A DNA stretch of 64,000 nucleotides from CAVYTF01 sp963771435 (GTDB lineage Bacteria > Bacteroidota > Bacteroidia > Chitinophagales > Chitinophagaceae), in contig CAVYTF010000018.1 of the NCBI GenBank assembly GCA_963771435.1, forward strand, positions 62,001-126,000, in the 5' to 3' direction. Under the pieces are notes generated by a model. The model saw only the letters and a program-made list of their open reading frames with translations. It was not told where the DNA came from and searched no databases. Shown in pieces: positions 16,879 to 24,314 of the stretch. A program made the translations under genes and the position numbers. The first letter of the stretch is position 1. Each line of letters opens with the position of its first letter.

Positions 16879-17988
16879 ATGAAAAACACAGAACATAACC
16901 CAAATGCAAAACCTGCGCCTGCGGAACAACCTGATGAAACGCAGTACCTGCGCGGACGAGGAGCTCAGTATAATACCAAAAACAAGTTCATCATCAATGA
17001 AAGAACGCGGGAACATATTGAAGGCATTGATGATTGGGAAGAACAAAACCTGGCGACCGTTTACCTGGAGCAGGAATCGAAAACAATTGTGAACAAAGTG
17101 GAAAGCCCCGACGTGGGTATGAGCTACAGCATGAACGCCTATGCTGGCTGTGAGCATGGCTGCATTTACTGCTACGCCCGAAACGTGCATGAATATTGGG
17201 GGTACAGCGCTGGACTTGACTTTGAGCAAAAGATAATCGTGAAGAAAAATGCGCCTGCGTTGCTGCGCAAACAACTGATGCATCCCAAGTGGGAATGTAT
17301 GCCCATCATGCTGAGCGGGAATACAGACTGTTATCAACCGGCGGAACAGAAATACCGCCTGACGCGGGGGCTGCTGGAAGTGTGCAATGAGTTTAACCAG
17401 CCGGTTGGCATACTGACAAAAAACTCGTGGATCATTAAAGACAAAGACATTTTGCAGGAGATGGCAAAGAAGCACCTGGTGTCTGCCATGGTTTCTATCA
17501 CTTCGTTTAATGAGGACCTGAGAAGGGTGATGGAACCGCGCACGACGACGGCTAAACAGAAACTGAAAGTGATCGAGGAGTTGAGCAATGCGGGGATACG
17601 CATGGGCATTATGATGGGACCGATGATACCGGGGCTGAACGAACATGAAATGCAGCGCATCATGAAGGCGGCGCGGGATAATGGGGCTACGTTCACTGCT
17701 TATACTTTTATTCGGCTGAACGGGGCGATAAAGTTTTTATTCCACGACTGGTTGTATAAGAATTTTCCTGACAGGGCGGATAAGGTTTGGCACCTGATAG
17801 AACAAAGCCATGACGGCAAGGTGAACGACACGCGCTGGGGCGTTAGGATGCGCGGGGAAGGCAATATTGCGAAGATGGTTGCGCAGCAATATAAAAAGTA
17901 TGGCAAGCTGTATGGCATGAACGCGGAGGAATGGTCGCTGGACACGAGTAATTTTAGGGTGCCGGGGGGACAGGGGAAGTTGTTTTGA
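16879..17988 (+). CDS. PA0069-family radical SAM protein (SplB-like) ending in QGKLF
   Basis: 369 residues. The 4Fe-4S/SAM motif CxxxCxYC is seen as CEHGCIYCYARNVHEYWG near residue 92. Further conserved segments are SGNTDCYQPAEQKYRLTRG, VGILTKNSWIIKDKDIL and the PMIPGLNEHEM region. This matches the PA0069/Rv2578c family related to spore photoproduct lyase. Members have been linked with DNA repair, but the reaction is unproven. The last residues are PGGQGKLF, again a possible clamp-binding pentapeptide. Its position directly after the umuD-like gene supports a DNA-damage role. The N-terminal ~35 residues are polar and Pro-rich and probably disordered. Confidence 0.85.
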   Translation: MKNTEHNPNAKPAPAEQPDETQYLRGRGAQYNTKNKFIINERTREHIEGIDDWEEQNLATVYLEQESKTIVNKVESPDVGMSYSMNAYAGCEHGCIYCYARNVHEYWGYSAGLDFEQKIIVKKNAPALLRKQLMHPKWECMPIMLSGNTDCYQPAEQKYRLTRGLLEVCNEFNQPVGILTKNSWIIKDKDILQEMAKKHLVSAMVSITSFNEDLRRVMEPRTTTAKQKLKVIEELSNAGIRMGIMMGPMIPGLNEHEMQRIMKAARDNGATFTAYTFIRLNGAIKFLFHDWLYKNFPDRADKVWHLIEQSHDGKVNDTRWGVRMRGEGNIAKMVAQQYKKYGKLYGMNAEEWSLDTSNFRVPGGQGKLF

Positions 17989-18013
17989 GGAATGAGCTTT
18001 GAGCTTTGAGGTT

Positions 18014-18970
18014 TTACATTTTGGTGAGGATGAGTTTTTTGCGGTGCATGATGCCGGTGTTTGTTTTGATGGTTTGATTTGGAACGGGGGCATAGCCTGT
18101 GGGGACAACGAAGGATAGGGCATAAGCATTTTCGGAGAGGGGAACTTCGATGATGCCGTCTGTGCCGGTGGTGGCGGTAGTGGCGCCGGGTTGGGCTGTG
18201 ATGATGACGCCGGGGATGGGGAGGAGGGAGACGGAATCGACGGCCTGGAAGCGGACGCCGGTGGTGCCCGGGCCGACGATGTGGGCGAGGATGTCGTCGA
18301 AGGTGAAGAGGGTTTTCATTGCCGGGTTGCGGCGGTAGATGGCGGCGCCGTCTTTGAACATGGAGGTGAGGCTGGCGTAAACGGCGTTATTGGCTTTGAT
18401 CTTTGCGGCGGTGAGGCCGGGGTCGGACTGGTCGTCATGAACATAGGTGACGAACTGGAGGTTGAAGGCGTCAACTGCAGTGCTGTATTGTTTTGGGAAG
18501 GTGATGGGCATGTTGGGGGTGATGCCGTCTGGGAGGGTGGTGAGGGCGGCGGTGTTGTTGGTGATGAACTGGAGGGCGGCGCTGTTGAGGTCGCGGAGGC
18601 TGAGCCAGTTGTTGTGGGCTGCTTTGGCGTAGAAGCCTCCACCGGCGGCGGCGTGCATGGCCGGGATGTTGTCGGGGAAACTGTCGTCTATGTATATGTC
18701 GAGGAGGTGGAAGAGGTCCAGGCAGGCATCGGCGAGTGGCTGGATGGGTGTGTAGGCGACGCGGGTGGGGGCATAGCGGGCTTTGCTGGTGCCGAGGTTT
18801 TGTGCGTCTGTGATGGCGTCTTGTGCGGCCTGTATGAAGGCGGGAGTGTATTTGGGTTTTGTGGCGGAGAAGTCGGAGATGTTTTCGAGGCAGGAATCCC
18901 AGCCTATTTCGGCGATGGTGTAGAGGGCTTCCTGGGAGGAACGATAGAGTGGCCTTACTGTGATGTCCAT
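18014..18970 (-). CDS. Orphan protein, helical N-terminus plus C-terminal beta-sandwich
   Basis: 318 residues starting MDITVRPLYRSSQEAL. There is no signal peptide. The N-terminal ~230 residues look alpha-helical. The C-terminal part TTGVRFQAVDSVSLLPIPGV, then TAQPGATTATTGTDGIIEVPL, reads like a CarboxypepD_reg or Ig-like beta-sandwich. I recognise no catalytic motif. Base composition is visibly GC-richer than the flanks, like the gene at 8103. Its 5' side abuts a 21-bp tandem repeat array starting about 55 bp upstream of the ATG. The same layout (array, short leader, helical-plus-beta protein) recurs at 7.8-9.0 kb and 31.4-32.4 kb. Function is unknown. Confidence 0.65.
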   Translation of the reverse strand: MDITVRPLYRSSQEALYTIAEIGWDSCLENISDFSATKPKYTPAFIQAAQDAITDAQNLGTSKARYAPTRVAYTPIQPLADACLDLFHLLDIYIDDSFPDNIPAMHAAAGGGFYAKAAHNNWLSLRDLNSAALQFITNNTAALTTLPDGITPNMPITFPKQYSTAVDAFNLQFVTYVHDDQSDPGLTAAKIKANNAVYASLTSMFKDGAAIYRRNPAMKTLFTFDDILAHIVGPGTTGVRFQAVDSVSLLPIPGVIITAQPGATTATTGTDGIIEVPLSENAYALSFVVPTGYAPVPNQTIKTNTGIMHRKKLILTKM

Positions 18971-19027
18971 TTTATTGAGTTTTTGGTGGTTATTATTTTA
19001 ATATTATTAGGAAAATTTAGTGAGTGC

Positions 19028-19095
19028 GTAAGCCTGATGTGAGCAGGCGGAAGCTCAATGTGAGTAGGCGAGAACCCGATGTGAGCAGGCGAAAA
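19028..19095. repeat. 21-bp tandem repeat array, left part (split by IS element)
   Basis: Three full 21-bp units start at 19028, 19049 and 19070, plus the first five bases of a fourth at 19091. A typical unit contains GCTCAATGTGAGC, an inverted repeat GCTCA-ATG-TGAGC. The fourth unit is interrupted by the IS1595-family element and resumes at 21405-21425. Confidence 0.9.
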
Positions 19096-19168
19096 GGCAC
19101 TAACAACTAAGTTGACACTAACTAATGAAGATGAAAGGGTTTCGGTTGAAATAGTTGATAAGGAAACT

Positions 19169-19312
19169 ATGAAAAAATCACGCGAAGGATATGAGATAAT
19201 GATAGAAGCGGCAAGGAAAGAAGGAAAACTAATTGAATTTACTACGCAATCAATCCCGCAAACTGATACTTTGAATGAACAAAATGAGGCATCTTTAAAA
19301 GATTGCCTTTAA
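19169..19312 (+). CDS. Short ORF at left end of IS element
   Basis: An open frame from ATG 19169 (MKKSREGYEIMIEAARKEGK), 47 residues, charged and helical. It can be extended to TTG 19112 within the terminal repeat. It overlaps the opposite-strand ORF (19242-19676) tail to tail by about 70 bp. I recognise no family. It may be a remnant or a real small passenger gene. Confidence 0.25.
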   Translation: MKKSREGYEIMIEAARKEGKLIEFTTQSIPQTDTLNEQNEASLKDCL

Positions 19313-19676
19313 TATCTACTACATTATTTTCTATTATGTATTTATCTATGGTTTCAACAAAGAAATATAGCAAATTCCATAAGTCTTTCTCTTCATCAAT
19401 TTTAGCGGCTGATTGCATGATGACTTCTGAATATAACTCTATAATAGCCTCGTCAATTCGTGCGCTCCAAACGTATAATATCACTTCTATTATAACACGG
19501 CTTTTCTTATCTCCATCTGTATATGTAGGACGCAAGAAATATACTTTATTAAATAACGAATCTGCATTATCAATAATCAAATTTCTATTATCTAAAATCT
19601 TAACCTTTAATTTTCTTATAGTATTTGTTACTAACTCAATCTTAATATCAAAGGGTAATTTTTGTCCTTCATTCAT
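19242..19676 (-). CDS. Hypothetical passenger protein in IS1595 element
   Basis: 144 residues, MNEGQKLPFDIKIELVTNTI at the N-terminus. The frame is intact and codon use resembles the transposase (AT-rich). The sequence is rich in Ile, Glu and Asp with alternating hydrophobic stretches and no signal peptide. It is divergent from the transposase, with 48 bp between their starts, so both promoters must lie in that gap. No family is recognised. It is carried within the terminal repeats and so moves with the element. Confidence 0.5.
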   Translation of the reverse strand: MNEGQKLPFDIKIELVTNTIRKLKVKILDNRNLIIDNADSLFNKVYFLRPTYTDGDKKSRVIIEVILYVWSARIDEAIIELYSEVIMQSAAKIDEEKDLWNLLYFFVETIDKYIIENNVVDIKGNLLKMPHFVHSKYQFAGLIA

Positions 19677-19724
19677 ATTTTTTTGTTTAAGTGATTGTAT
19701 TGAAACAATGTAAAATTAACTATT

Positions 19725-20690
19725 ATGTTTAAGAACTTACATGAAATGATTAGCAAATTGCAAGATGAAAAGGCTTGCCGTGAGTATTTGATTAAAGAAC
19801 GCTGGAACGGTGTTATAAGCTGTCCTTACTGTAATTGTGAAAAGGTTTATGTAGTAGAGAACGGTAAGCGTTTTAAATGCTCTAATAAGGCTTGTTTGCT
19901 TAAATTTAGCGTAACAGTGGGGACTATATTTGAGAATAGTAAAATACCCCTTAATAAATGGTTTCATGCTGTCTATGTATCTACGGCACATAAGAAAGGT
20001 ATTAGTAGTTACCAGTTAGCCCGTGATTTGGGATTAAGCCAAAAAACTACATGGTTTATGCTTCACAGGATTAGAGAAGTATTAAGGATGAAAAGCCCTG
20101 TTATGTTAGGCGCAAAGAATATAGTTGAAGCTGATGAAACATGGGTTGGCGGATCACTTTCTAATAAGAGCAACAAAGTAAGGAAAGAGGCTGGAAAGAA
20201 AAGAGGTAGAAGCCCATTAAAAGATAAGACAGGTGTAGTGGCAATAGTTGAAAGAGGTTCTACAATGATTATGAAAGTAATAGAAAAGCAACCACATGAA
20301 GTTGAAACGTTTGTTAGAGAACATTTAGACTTTGCAAGCCGTATAGTTACCGATACTGCCAGCTATTACCATAACATTAATAACGAACATTATCACTATA
20401 CTGTTAATCACTCTATAAAAGAGTTTGCAAGGGGCGATTTTCACACTAATACGGTTGAAGGTGCTTTTGGACTATTTAAAAGAATGATAATAGGTATATA
20501 CCACCAAATACCACCTAAACACCTTTCACGCTATTGTGATGAATTTACATACCGTTACAATACACGTACTATTAAAGATGCTGATAGATTTACTTTAGCT
20601 TTGGGTAAAATAGAAGGTAGATTAACCTACAATAAATTAGTAAAGAATGGCAAAGAAGATAAAGGTAAAGCCAAAGCCCAAAGCAAATAA
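19725..20690 (+). CDS. IS1595-family transposase
   Basis: 321 residues. An N-terminal zinc ribbon (CPYCNCEKVYVVENGKRFKC and CSNKAC, residues about 33-60) is followed by a helix-turn-helix stretch (ISSYQLARDLGLSQKTTWFM). The DDE-type catalytic domain begins at EADETWVGG, has the second Asp in RIVTDTASYYH and the third acidic region at HTNTVEGAFGLFKR. This is the standard Zn_Tnp_IS1595 plus DDE_Tnp_IS1595 layout and length. The gene is intact. Its last 44 bases overlap the small gene starting at 20647. Confidence 0.95.
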   Translation: MFKNLHEMISKLQDEKACREYLIKERWNGVISCPYCNCEKVYVVENGKRFKCSNKACLLKFSVTVGTIFENSKIPLNKWFHAVYVSTAHKKGISSYQLARDLGLSQKTTWFMLHRIREVLRMKSPVMLGAKNIVEADETWVGGSLSNKSNKVRKEAGKKRGRSPLKDKTGVVAIVERGSTMIMKVIEKQPHEVETFVREHLDFASRIVTDTASYYHNINNEHYHYTVNHSIKEFARGDFHTNTVEGAFGLFKRMIIGIYHQIPPKHLSRYCDEFTYRYNTRTIKDADRFTLALGKIEGRLTYNKLVKNGKEDKGKAKAQSK

Positions 20691-20778
20691 ATACGATACT
20701 ACGTTAAAGATTAATGCCTCTTTTGAAGATGCTATGAAAGTATTAGCGCAACCTGTTAAGCAAATCAAAAAGAAATAG
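20647..20778 (+). CDS. 43-residue protein overlapping the transposase end
   Basis: ATG 20647 opens a second frame inside the transposase 3' end: MAKKIKVKPKPKANKYDTTL, then NASFEDAMKVLAQPVKQIKKK, stop 20778. It is very basic at both ends with an acidic amphipathic middle. Overlap with the transposase suggests translational coupling. I recall similar NASFEDAMK-type small proteins next to Bacteroidota transposases, but the function is unknown to me. Confidence 0.5.
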   Translation: MAKKIKVKPKPKANKYDTTLKINASFEDAMKVLAQPVKQIKKK

Positions 20779-20804
20779 TAATTTGGTTGTATTAAAACAA
20801 TCAA

Positions 20805-21320
20805 ATGGAAGATATTACACCCCTCAAACATTTAGACTTTGTTCTTAGTCATTCCAAAGATGAAAGGGATTATGCTGATGTAGTAAGAGTATTATTGAGT
20901 GAAAATTCCATATTGCCCGTAGATGACGAGCATTATTTAAAAATGATTTTAAACAAACTACATAAGGATGGTTACATTGATTTTTTAGAAGGTCAAGCAA
21001 ATTTTAAAATTTATATACATAATAGAGAAGCGGGAAATAATATGTATGTAAGAACAAACTTTCAGGGTCGCTTATTCTTAATAGATGGCGGCTATGAAGG
21101 GCAATACAATAGTAATAAAACAAAAGAAACTAATCTTGCTTCCCGGTATGAAAGAACGGAAAAAAACGAGGAGAATCTTGTAACGTGGACGGAGAATTTG
21201 GCAAATCGGACATCCGAACTGATGAATTGGACTCAATGGGTGGCTTTTGGCGCAATTGCTTTAGTTGTGTGGGAGATAATTGCTTTTGCTTTGGAACATC
21301 ATTGGTTTTCCTGTTCTTAA
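20805..21320 (+). CDS. Hypothetical passenger protein with C-terminal membrane helix
   Basis: 171 residues. The N-terminal ~85 residues have a winged-helix feel (LKMILNKLHKDGYIDFLEGQ). A polar, Glu/Asn/Thr-rich linker follows, then one hydrophobic helix WVAFGAIALVVWEIIAFALE at the C-terminus, suggesting a tail-anchored membrane protein. It lies inside the IS element, 26 bp after the small gene and in the same direction as the transposase. No family is recognised. Confidence 0.55.
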   Translation: MEDITPLKHLDFVLSHSKDERDYADVVRVLLSENSILPVDDEHYLKMILNKLHKDGYIDFLEGQANFKIYIHNREAGNNMYVRTNFQGRLFLIDGGYEGQYNSNKTKETNLASRYERTEKNEENLVTWTENLANRTSELMNWTQWVAFGAIALVVWEIIAFALEHHWFSCS

Positions 21321-21401
21321 ATAAATTCCACCACATTATATTTTCTATTCGCCCCTTTTATCTCTCTACTATCTATTAGTGTCAAGTAGGTTGTTGTAAC
21401 C

Positions 21402-21530
21402 GGCGAAAATGACATGTAGGCAGACGAAAGCTCAATGTGAGCAGGCGGAAGCCAAATGTTGGAAGGCGGAAATGACTTGTTGACAGATGAAAGGGAAATA
21501 TGAGACGATGTTAGTTTCATATTTGAAGTG
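21402..21530. repeat. 21-bp tandem repeat array, right part
   Basis: The array resumes after the IS element. Units start at 21405 (the interrupted one), 21426, 21447, 21468 and 21489, with decreasing similarity to about 21530. The unit at 21426 carries the same GCTCA-ATG-TGAGC palindrome as the left part. The rest of 21531-21828 has no gene. It holds a perfect hairpin at 21650 and one palindromic repeat at 21767. Confidence 0.85.
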
Positions 21531-21649
21531 TTTTGTTTGTTATTGTGTGTTGAGCTGTTATTTGAGGAAATAAAATTAGGAATTTGGGGAATTGATAGTG
21601 AATTGGGAGGGTTTAAAAGTGGCTTAAAGTTTTTTTAGGGATGGTGAAT

Positions 21650-21674
21650 GTTGTTGGTGAAGAACACCAACAAC
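21650..21674. repeat. Perfect 10-bp hairpin
   Basis: GTTGTTGGTG (21650-21659), loop AAGAA, CACCAACAAC (21665-21674). No T-run follows, so it is not an obvious terminator. It lies in gene-free DNA. Confidence 0.7.
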
Positions 21675-21766
21675 GGCGGAAAGGAAAAAGGAAGCACGCG
21701 GAAATCGCGGAAGGCGCGGAAAAGAGGAGTTTATGAGGGATTTTAGGGATTTGTGGGGATATGTTA

Positions 21767-21795
21767 TTTCGGTGGGTGGGACACCCACCGATAGG
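21767..21795. repeat. Dispersed palindromic repeat, GGTGGGACACC family
   Basis: A copy reading TTTCGGTGGGTGGGACACC then CACCGATAGG. Its arms CGGTGGGTG and CACCCACCG are fully complementary. The same family occurs at 22690-22822 and 62397-62554. Confidence 0.8.
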
Positions 21796-21828
21796 TGAAA
21801 AAAGGGGGGAGCGTAACGCACAAGTACG

Positions 21829-22602
21829 CTATACGCTAAGGGTGGGCTGCATATTTGCCGCGAGTGGGAAACCAAAAATTGTATTACATGTCTTACAAAT
21901 TCTATTTGGCTTTTTAAGTCCTGATTTTATTCCCTGTTGCCCACAAATTATACAACGTTGATTATCGTCCGGCTCTTCTACAAAGTAAATTATATACACA
22001 GGAATTTTAAAATAGTCTGCAAGTTGTTGCCTGATTTTTTCACCTTTTAAATTTAATTTTCCCTTTTTATAGTTAGTCAATTCTTTGTATGCTTGCTTTT
22101 CAAATAATCCACTTTCTAACCAGTTAAGATAGACTCTTTGATGATGGCTTTGCCAGTCTTCAATTTCTATAGTAAATGGTATTTTAGAATATGGAACTTG
22201 CCCTAAACAATTATTACAAGTCAACTCGTCTGTAAATCGTAAAGAACGTCCTTGTAAAATATAAAAGTCAGATTTGCTACAGTTGCAATTTGTTACATTA
22301 TCCACTTCAATGATAACATCTTTCTCCTTTATAGTTTGTGGCATACCACTGAGAAGGTCATTAAACTTTTCGGTCCAATATTCTTTAATTTGACTGTTCT
22401 TTGTCCAGTTTTTGAAAGACTTCGTATCCTGAAAAATTACTACCAATTCTAAAACATTTTTATTTCTTCTAAGTTCCCTTGGTTCAGAATAAACCAGATT
22501 TTGGCTATAAAGTGTTTGTGATAATCCAATAAAATCTTCACCTGTGGTTTTATTATTTTTTAGGGAGAGAAGAATTTTTGCTGGAATTGGTTTGTCAGTC
22601 AT
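21829..22602 (-). CDS. Zn-ribbon protein, probably DUF2310 family
   Basis: 257 residues. Two cysteine knuckle pairs are visible: NCNCSK with CNNCLGQVPYSKI in the middle (residues about 107-135) and RCIICGQQG with RICKTCN near the C-terminus (residues about 217-240). The layout fits the Zn-ribbon family described as possibly nucleic-acid-binding (DUF2310). There is no signal peptide. AT-rich composition and its position between repeat elements suggest an accessory gene. The exact family call is from memory and needs a profile search. Confidence 0.6.
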   Translation of the reverse strand: MTDKPIPAKILLSLKNNKTTGEDFIGLSQTLYSQNLVYSEPRELRRNKNVLELVVIFQDTKSFKNWTKNSQIKEYWTEKFNDLLSGMPQTIKEKDVIIEVDNVTNCNCSKSDFYILQGRSLRFTDELTCNNCLGQVPYSKIPFTIEIEDWQSHHQRVYLNWLESGLFEKQAYKELTNYKKGKLNLKGEKIRQQLADYFKIPVYIIYFVEEPDDNQRCIICGQQGIKSGLKKPNRICKTCNTIFGFPLAANMQPTLSV

Positions 22603-22689
22603 TGAAATAGTATGAAGCCATAGTGGTCATTTTACAAAGATTTATTCTATTAGTTTACATTCCAAATTTTTATTACGTTGGAGCGAGGA

Positions 22690-22822
22690 TTTCGGTCGGT
22701 GGGGACACCTGACCGATATGGAAATAGCTGCGAAGGTTTCGGTCGGTGGGGACACACGACCGATAGGAAGATCGCCCAACTAAAGTGAGGGTTTCGGTCG
22801 GTGGGGACACCAGACCGATAGG
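22690..22822. repeat. Three copies of the dispersed palindromic repeat
   Basis: Copies at 22690-22721, 22737-22767 and 22792-22822 each read TTTCGGTCGGTGGGGACAC, then a few bases, then GACCGATA. Each can fold through TCGGTC/GACCGA arms. They lie between the Zn-ribbon gene start and the 3' end of the next minus-strand gene. They are separated by unrelated 15-25 bp, so they are dispersed insertions rather than a strict tandem array. Confidence 0.85.
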
Positions 22823-22843
22823 GGCTAGGGGTCAATGAGAAAA

Positions 22844-24139
22844 TTATTTGCCCCATTCAGGCATAGCTCTCATAGCATCAATGAAATTATGGATCTTATC
22901 GGTATGGGCATCTTCCTGCCAGCCGCCCCTGCAGGGGTAAGATGCCTGCTCACAAGGGCAGCCATCATTATTTAAGGCATAAGTCACAAAATTGAGCGCC
23001 TGCCGGGCAATGCTTTTGTATTCGGTTGAGCCTGTTGCTGCGGTGTACATAGTAAGCACAGCTCCGTATGTTGACAAGATGCCGCCCCAGGGTTCTTTAT
23101 CATGATCCTGCTCTCCGCAAATGGCAACTCCATACCTGACGCCTGTAAAGTTTTTATTTACAAATTCTATTAGGTCATGGCAATGCTGTTGCCAGGCAGT
23201 ATCCAACTTTTCTTTTTTCTCCAAAAGATAGCGGGCAAGATTTAGCGGCGCCCATGCGGTACGGTCATCGGGTTCATCATGGTCTTCAAAAAAATTCTGC
23301 CATAATATCCCGTCTTTCTTTAAATCCGGAAGCTGGTAATTGACTATCCATTTCCATAACTGATCGCGCGCACTGTCGTATTCATTGTGACCCATATCAT
23401 GAAGCTCATCAAACAAACGGAGGATATACACCATGTCTCCCGAAACATTGCCGCGCCCTTCGCCGCTTCTATAATCTGCACGAAAAGGCCATGGCGACTT
23501 TGCGGAATCACCTTTTATCATATTGCCGGTAAGCAATTTTGCATTGTGCACTGCCTGATCCAAATATTTTTTATCTTTTGTTTCTTTATATAACAATGCC
23601 AAAGCATATCCGGCAATGGCGCCTTTGTCAGGTTGAATTTCAAAAGGCCTGTCGCCTTGTGTTCCGCAATCTGCTGCCTGCGGAAATCTTTCGGCAACGC
23701 CTGTAGACCTTGTAAAACCCGGGTAACGGCCTACATTGGGCGTATTGCTTTCCTTTACCAGGTAATCGCCCATATACTTTGCAAAGGCCAGCACTTTATC
23801 GTTTTTACGGCCTTCATAATCATAATATTCCAAATAGGAGATGATGCCCATGGCGTTTTGCATAGCAGGAATAAAATCTTTACGCGCAGGATCGGGCTGA
23901 TAATTTCCATTCATAAATGTCATCCATACAAAATTTGGATAGCCGTGTGTAATGGGGCTGTTTAAGTACCAGGCCATTTCTTTATCAATGGCATTCTTCC
24001 ACGAAGTCCATGGCAAAAGCATTCCGTCATTATTATAAACCGCGGTATGGTTGCCAAGAGTCAATGGCTGCGACGCTTGCCCATGCGCTATAGAAGTTGT
24101 TGCAATTAATATGGCTATAAACAGGAAACTGTGTTTCAT
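22844..24139 (-). CDS. Secreted (alpha/alpha)6-barrel-like protein, possible glycosidase or lyase
   Basis: 431 residues with signal peptide MKHSFLFIAILIATTSIAHG. The mature part is rich in Trp, Tyr and Asp. It shows repeated helical hairpin segments (AIAGYALALLYKETKDKKYLDQAVHNAKLL, AWAPLNLARYLLEKKEKLDTAWQQ split by turns), the pattern of six-hairpin glycosidases and polysaccharide lyases. Asp/Glu-rich stretches such as FFEDHDEPDDRTAWAPLN could hold catalytic acids. I cannot name a CAZy family. It is presumably periplasmic or extracellular. The C-terminus has paired cysteines (GCPCEQASYPCRGGW) that may form disulphides. Confidence 0.6.
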   Translation of the reverse strand: MKHSFLFIAILIATTSIAHGQASQPLTLGNHTAVYNNDGMLLPWTSWKNAIDKEMAWYLNSPITHGYPNFVWMTFMNGNYQPDPARKDFIPAMQNAMGIISYLEYYDYEGRKNDKVLAFAKYMGDYLVKESNTPNVGRYPGFTRSTGVAERFPQAADCGTQGDRPFEIQPDKGAIAGYALALLYKETKDKKYLDQAVHNAKLLTGNMIKGDSAKSPWPFRADYRSGEGRGNVSGDMVYILRLFDELHDMGHNEYDSARDQLWKWIVNYQLPDLKKDGILWQNFFEDHDEPDDRTAWAPLNLARYLLEKKEKLDTAWQQHCHDLIEFVNKNFTGVRYGVAICGEQDHDKEPWGGILSTYGAVLTMYTAATGSTEYKSIARQALNFVTYALNNDGCPCEQASYPCRGGWQEDAHTDKIHNFIDAMRAMPEWGK

Positions 24140-24314
24140 AACAGGAGATCTTATGAGATGAAGGTCAAAAATACAACCAGCAAAACTAAATTCAGGCTAC
24201 AACAAAACTAAATTCGGCTACACGTGTTCATTTGTTACAAGCCACCTTTGCATATCCAAAGAATATTGAAAGAAAGAACACAGAATAACATACACTAAAT
24301 GTAAAAATCAAATT

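Larger units (their letters stand above)
19096..21401 (+). mobile_element. Complete IS1595-family insertion sequence with passenger genes
   Basis: A 2306-bp element bounded by 26-bp imperfect terminal inverted repeats (19096-19121 and 21376-21401, 19 of 26 matching, both beginning GG and ending TTGACACTAA). The 8-bp direct repeat GGCGAAAA flanks it on both sides (19088-19095 and 21402-21409), the target duplication length known for IS1595. If the element and one copy of the duplication are removed, the interrupted 21-bp repeat array reads on exactly in register. That proves insertion into a pre-existing array. Inside are the transposase, a small overlapping gene and two or three passenger ORFs. 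Intact ends and transposase suggest recent insertion. Confidence 0.93.

Noticed and set aside
18191..19042. 283-codon plus-strand ORF opposite the orphan gene at 18014-18970
   Set aside because: It is a Gly/Val/Glu-biased antisense shadow of a GC-rich gene. The minus-strand reading has a normal composition and a proper start.
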